NCBI GenBank assembly: GCA_002162875.1
Contig: MABA01000020.1
Coordinates: 21,392 to 85,391, forward strand
Source: Rhodobacterales bacterium 52_120_T64
GTDB lineage: Bacteria; Pseudomonadota; Alphaproteobacteria; Rhodobacterales; Rhodobacteraceae
DNA: 64,000 nt
Direction: 5' to 3'
The translations under genes and the position numbers were made by a program. Of the stretch, positions 62,524 through 64,000 are shown piece by piece (position 1 is the stretch's first letter; every line of letters starts with the position of its first letter). The notes beneath the pieces are model-generated. The model was not told the origin of the DNA and did no database searches. It saw only the letters and a list, made by a program, of their open reading frames with translations.

Positions 62524-63888
62524 CTAATTCATGCTGACCCTAGTCTTATAACTTACCAGCCGATCCAGATATCCCCGACACCGCACATTCTTCCTGTTCT
62601 GAACGTGCGCCTTGAGCATTCCATCTGTTACCTCTGAATATTCGGGCATGTCCGGCAGCTTGATTGACGTGGGTAAAGCACGTCCTACAACTGCCTCAGA
62701 CGCCTCTGCCATAGCCTCTCTAAGCTCGCTCACCCGCCTGTAATCGACGATGTAACTGTCATGGACGGACAACACTGGAATGCCTCGTTCGGTGAAGTGG
62801 CGGTGAATGTGGGCCGTAATGTCACTATCAATACGCATGAGTTGGATCCCTTTGTCGCTAAAAAGAAAGTTAGATCGCGTAGGGTTCCGAGTCAGGAAGA
62901 CTTCAAGGAACCAGTCCAATTCCTCGTTCATTAACTTTTTACCATCTTGGTCTGCTCCATCACGGAAAGCTCGATAAGCAGACGATTTATCCTTTGCATT
63001 TAAGGCAGTAAGCACTAGCCGCTTGATCCAAGTTCGCACCTGCTGATCAGTGAACCACTGAAACTTTATTGGTGAAACATCATACGGATCTCCAACAACC
63101 TTTTCACCAAGTTCAGCATAAAGCAAGTTGATGTGAAGGCCCTGAAAATCCACCTCAATGGTAGGTTCATCATTGATAAATATTTGGGTGCGCCAGTCGC
63201 TGTTGATGCGTTGCCACCAGCCACCATAGAACCGACCATTCATATCCCAGTCGCTTCGGCTGAATATGCGCCGTGTACGGGGGCCGCAATCATCGATCCT
63301 TATCACACGGGTGCCGCCGTTTTCCTTTTGCTTGATTTTTGGTTCCTCAAGCGAAGGTATGTCAATGAACGATGATGCAATCAGTTCGTTATAGGCTTGT
63401 AACTCTTTCCGCATCCGATTGGTCTTGTCTGTGTCCTCGTATTCAATCTGATTTTTCTTATCGTCCTTCAGAACAATGATTTCCGCACCCTCCGCCCTGC
63501 CAATATCCTCACGTTCGAGTTTGGCTTGAGCAAACCAGCTTTGCAATTCCTCTGAAGTTCGGATGCGAGTATTTCGATTCCCCTTGAAGCCTGGCGCAGT
63601 ATAGCTACCTTTGGCCATAATGATCAGGCCAGCATCCTTCACTGCATTAATGATCGGTATCAGTTTTTTTGATAGATGCAGCGCATTATAGCGGGAGTTC
63701 GTATTCCATGCATTTGCAGACATGGACACCCCGATACTCAGCTCAGGATCTTCCAGCCATGCCACGTATAGGTCCAAGATCAACACCCTTAGCTGCTTCC
63801 TGAAAGCCATCTTAGGCTTAGGCCCTGGTCCCTTGGCCACTTCTTTTGGCAGGTAGTCATCCCACACCCTGTCGACGAACTGGACCAC
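62524..63888 (-). CDS. Unrecognised protein with polymerase-palm-like motifs, probably truncated at its N-terminus by an IS
   Basis: A 454-codon frame. I do not know a named family with certainty. Near residue 246 is E-V-D-F-Q-G-L-H-I-N-L-L-Y-A, near 289 R-T-W-I-K-R-L-V-L-T-A-L-N-A, and near 374 V-L-S-V-H-D-S-Y-I-V-D-Y. In order and spacing these resemble motifs A, B and C of family-A DNA polymerases and T7-type RNA polymerases (two metal-binding Asp, the second in an H-D-S). It may be a plasmid or phage replication polymerase or primase. The only upstream start is a GTG at 63888, exactly where the IS end begins, and the frame stops inside the IS. The original N-terminus is therefore probably lost. 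Confidence 0.6.
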   Translation of the reverse strand: MVQFVDRVWDDYLPKEVAKGPGPKPKMAFRKQLRVLILDLYVAWLEDPELSIGVSMSANAWNTNSRYNALHLSKKLIPIINAVKDAGLIIMAKGSYTAPGFKGNRNTRIRTSEELQSWFAQAKLEREDIGRAEGAEIIVLKDDKKNQIEYEDTDKTNRMRKELQAYNELIASSFIDIPSLEEPKIKQKENGGTRVIRIDDCGPRTRRIFSRSDWDMNGRFYGGWWQRINSDWRTQIFINDEPTIEVDFQGLHINLLYAELGEKVVGDPYDVSPIKFQWFTDQQVRTWIKRLVLTALNAKDKSSAYRAFRDGADQDGKKLMNEELDWFLEVFLTRNPTRSNFLFSDKGIQLMRIDSDITAHIHRHFTERGIPVLSVHDSYIVDYRRVSELREAMAEASEAVVGRALPTSIKLPDMPEYSEVTDGMLKAHVQNRKNVRCRGYLDRLVSYKTRVSMN

Positions 63889-64000
63889 TGAAGTGGTCCT
63901 GCAAATTCGGACAGTCTGCTAAGGTGTATTCCAACACAATGAAGGAATACCCAAATGACGAAGAGACGGAAGTTTTCAGATCAGTTTAAGGCCAAGATTG
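63889..64000 (+). mobile_element. Left end of an IS3-family insertion sequence (continues beyond window)
   Basis: From about 63889 the sequence TGAAGTGGTCCTGCAAATTC and the following GGACAG resemble IS3-group terminal repeats, which start with TG. A transposase OrfA begins 66 bases in. The inserted end abuts the 5' end of the palm-like gene. The right end is outside the window, so target duplication cannot be checked. Confidence 0.7.
63955..64000 (+). CDS. IS3-family transposase OrfA (first 15 codons)
   Basis: The frame begins M-T-K-R-R-K-F-S-D-Q-F-K-A-K-I, the characteristic start of IS3-family OrfA proteins, small HTH proteins that bind the IS ends and join OrfB by frameshift. GAAGGA lies 9 bases before the ATG. 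It runs off the right edge. Confidence 0.8.
   Translation, partial: MTKRRKFSDQFKAKI

Noticed and set aside
1..64000. tRNA, rRNA and CRISPR arrays
   Set aside because: Gaps longer than about 150 bases were read for cloverleaf or repeat-spacer patterns and none was convincing.

Overview
The window looks like a chromosome segment of a marine Roseobacter-group alphaproteobacterium (Rhodobacterales) with moderate G+C. This rests on the gene set: an FNR-type regulator with a matching TTGAT-N4-ATCAA box, LuxI/LuxR quorum-sensing genes, a glycine-betaine-type ABC importer beside a trimethylamine-dehydrogenase-like flavoprotein, TRAP transport, malate synthase G, and many dehydrogenases for unusual sugar acids. 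No rRNA, tRNA or CRISPR array was seen. Family calls come from reading motifs and were not checked by any search.

Layout. 1-2.4 kb: the start of an exported protein cut by the window edge, and a winged-helix regulator with TPRs. 2.6-8.8 kb (minus): an IclR regulator, thiolase-like enzyme, acyl-CoA ligase and double PPC-domain protein joined by ATGA overlaps, then a ROK kinase and CutC. 9.1-11.4 kb (plus): kynureninase and a BaiN/HI0933-type flavoprotein. 11.4-16.7 kb (minus): a betaine-type ABC transporter (binding protein, permease, ATPase) followed by a TMADH-like demethylase/dehydrogenase. 17.2-20.1 kb: an FNR-like regulator, then LuxI, LuxR and a second, convergent LuxI. 20.1-22.0 kb: a decayed stretch with a broken MFS remnant and hairpins. 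22-28 kb: malate synthase G, a membrane-anchored NYN-type RNase candidate, an aminotransferase and an aldo/keto reductase.

27.8-58.2 kb is a large sugar-acid catabolic island. It holds an idonate/gluconate-type dehydrogenase pair, an enolase-superfamily dehydratase, a fumarylacetoacetase-fold dehydratase and a semialdehyde dehydrogenase, which read as a route from an aldonate to 2-oxoglutarate. It also holds an L-threonate/D-erythronate set (LtnD, OtnK, OtnC, OtnI, with DenD 10 kb away), and an IlvD/Edd dehydratase, BDH2-like SDR and FAH hydrolase resembling the diketo-acid (L-fuconate-type) route. A TRAP transporter, a UxaA-type dehydratase, a KdgD-like DHDPS-family enzyme, four 3-hydroxyisobutyrate-dehydrogenase paralogs, two DMT permeases, a GMC oxidoreductase and two GntR/FCD regulators complete it. 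A UxuR/ExuR-like palindrome lies between the second GntR gene and the TRAP operon.

58.4-62.1 kb returns to housekeeping genes (panB, panC, a Dabb protein, pabB). The last 2 kb is mobile: a gene for an unrecognised protein with polymerase-palm-like motifs, apparently cut at its 5' end by an IS3-family element whose left end and transposase start close the window.

Most notable points: the luxI-luxR-luxI triad; the TMADH homolog that keeps the flavin-linking Cys but has Glu in place of the substrate-site Tyr; two dehydrogenase paralogs with a YihU-like R-T-P-S-H substrate loop; and the truncated palm-like protein.
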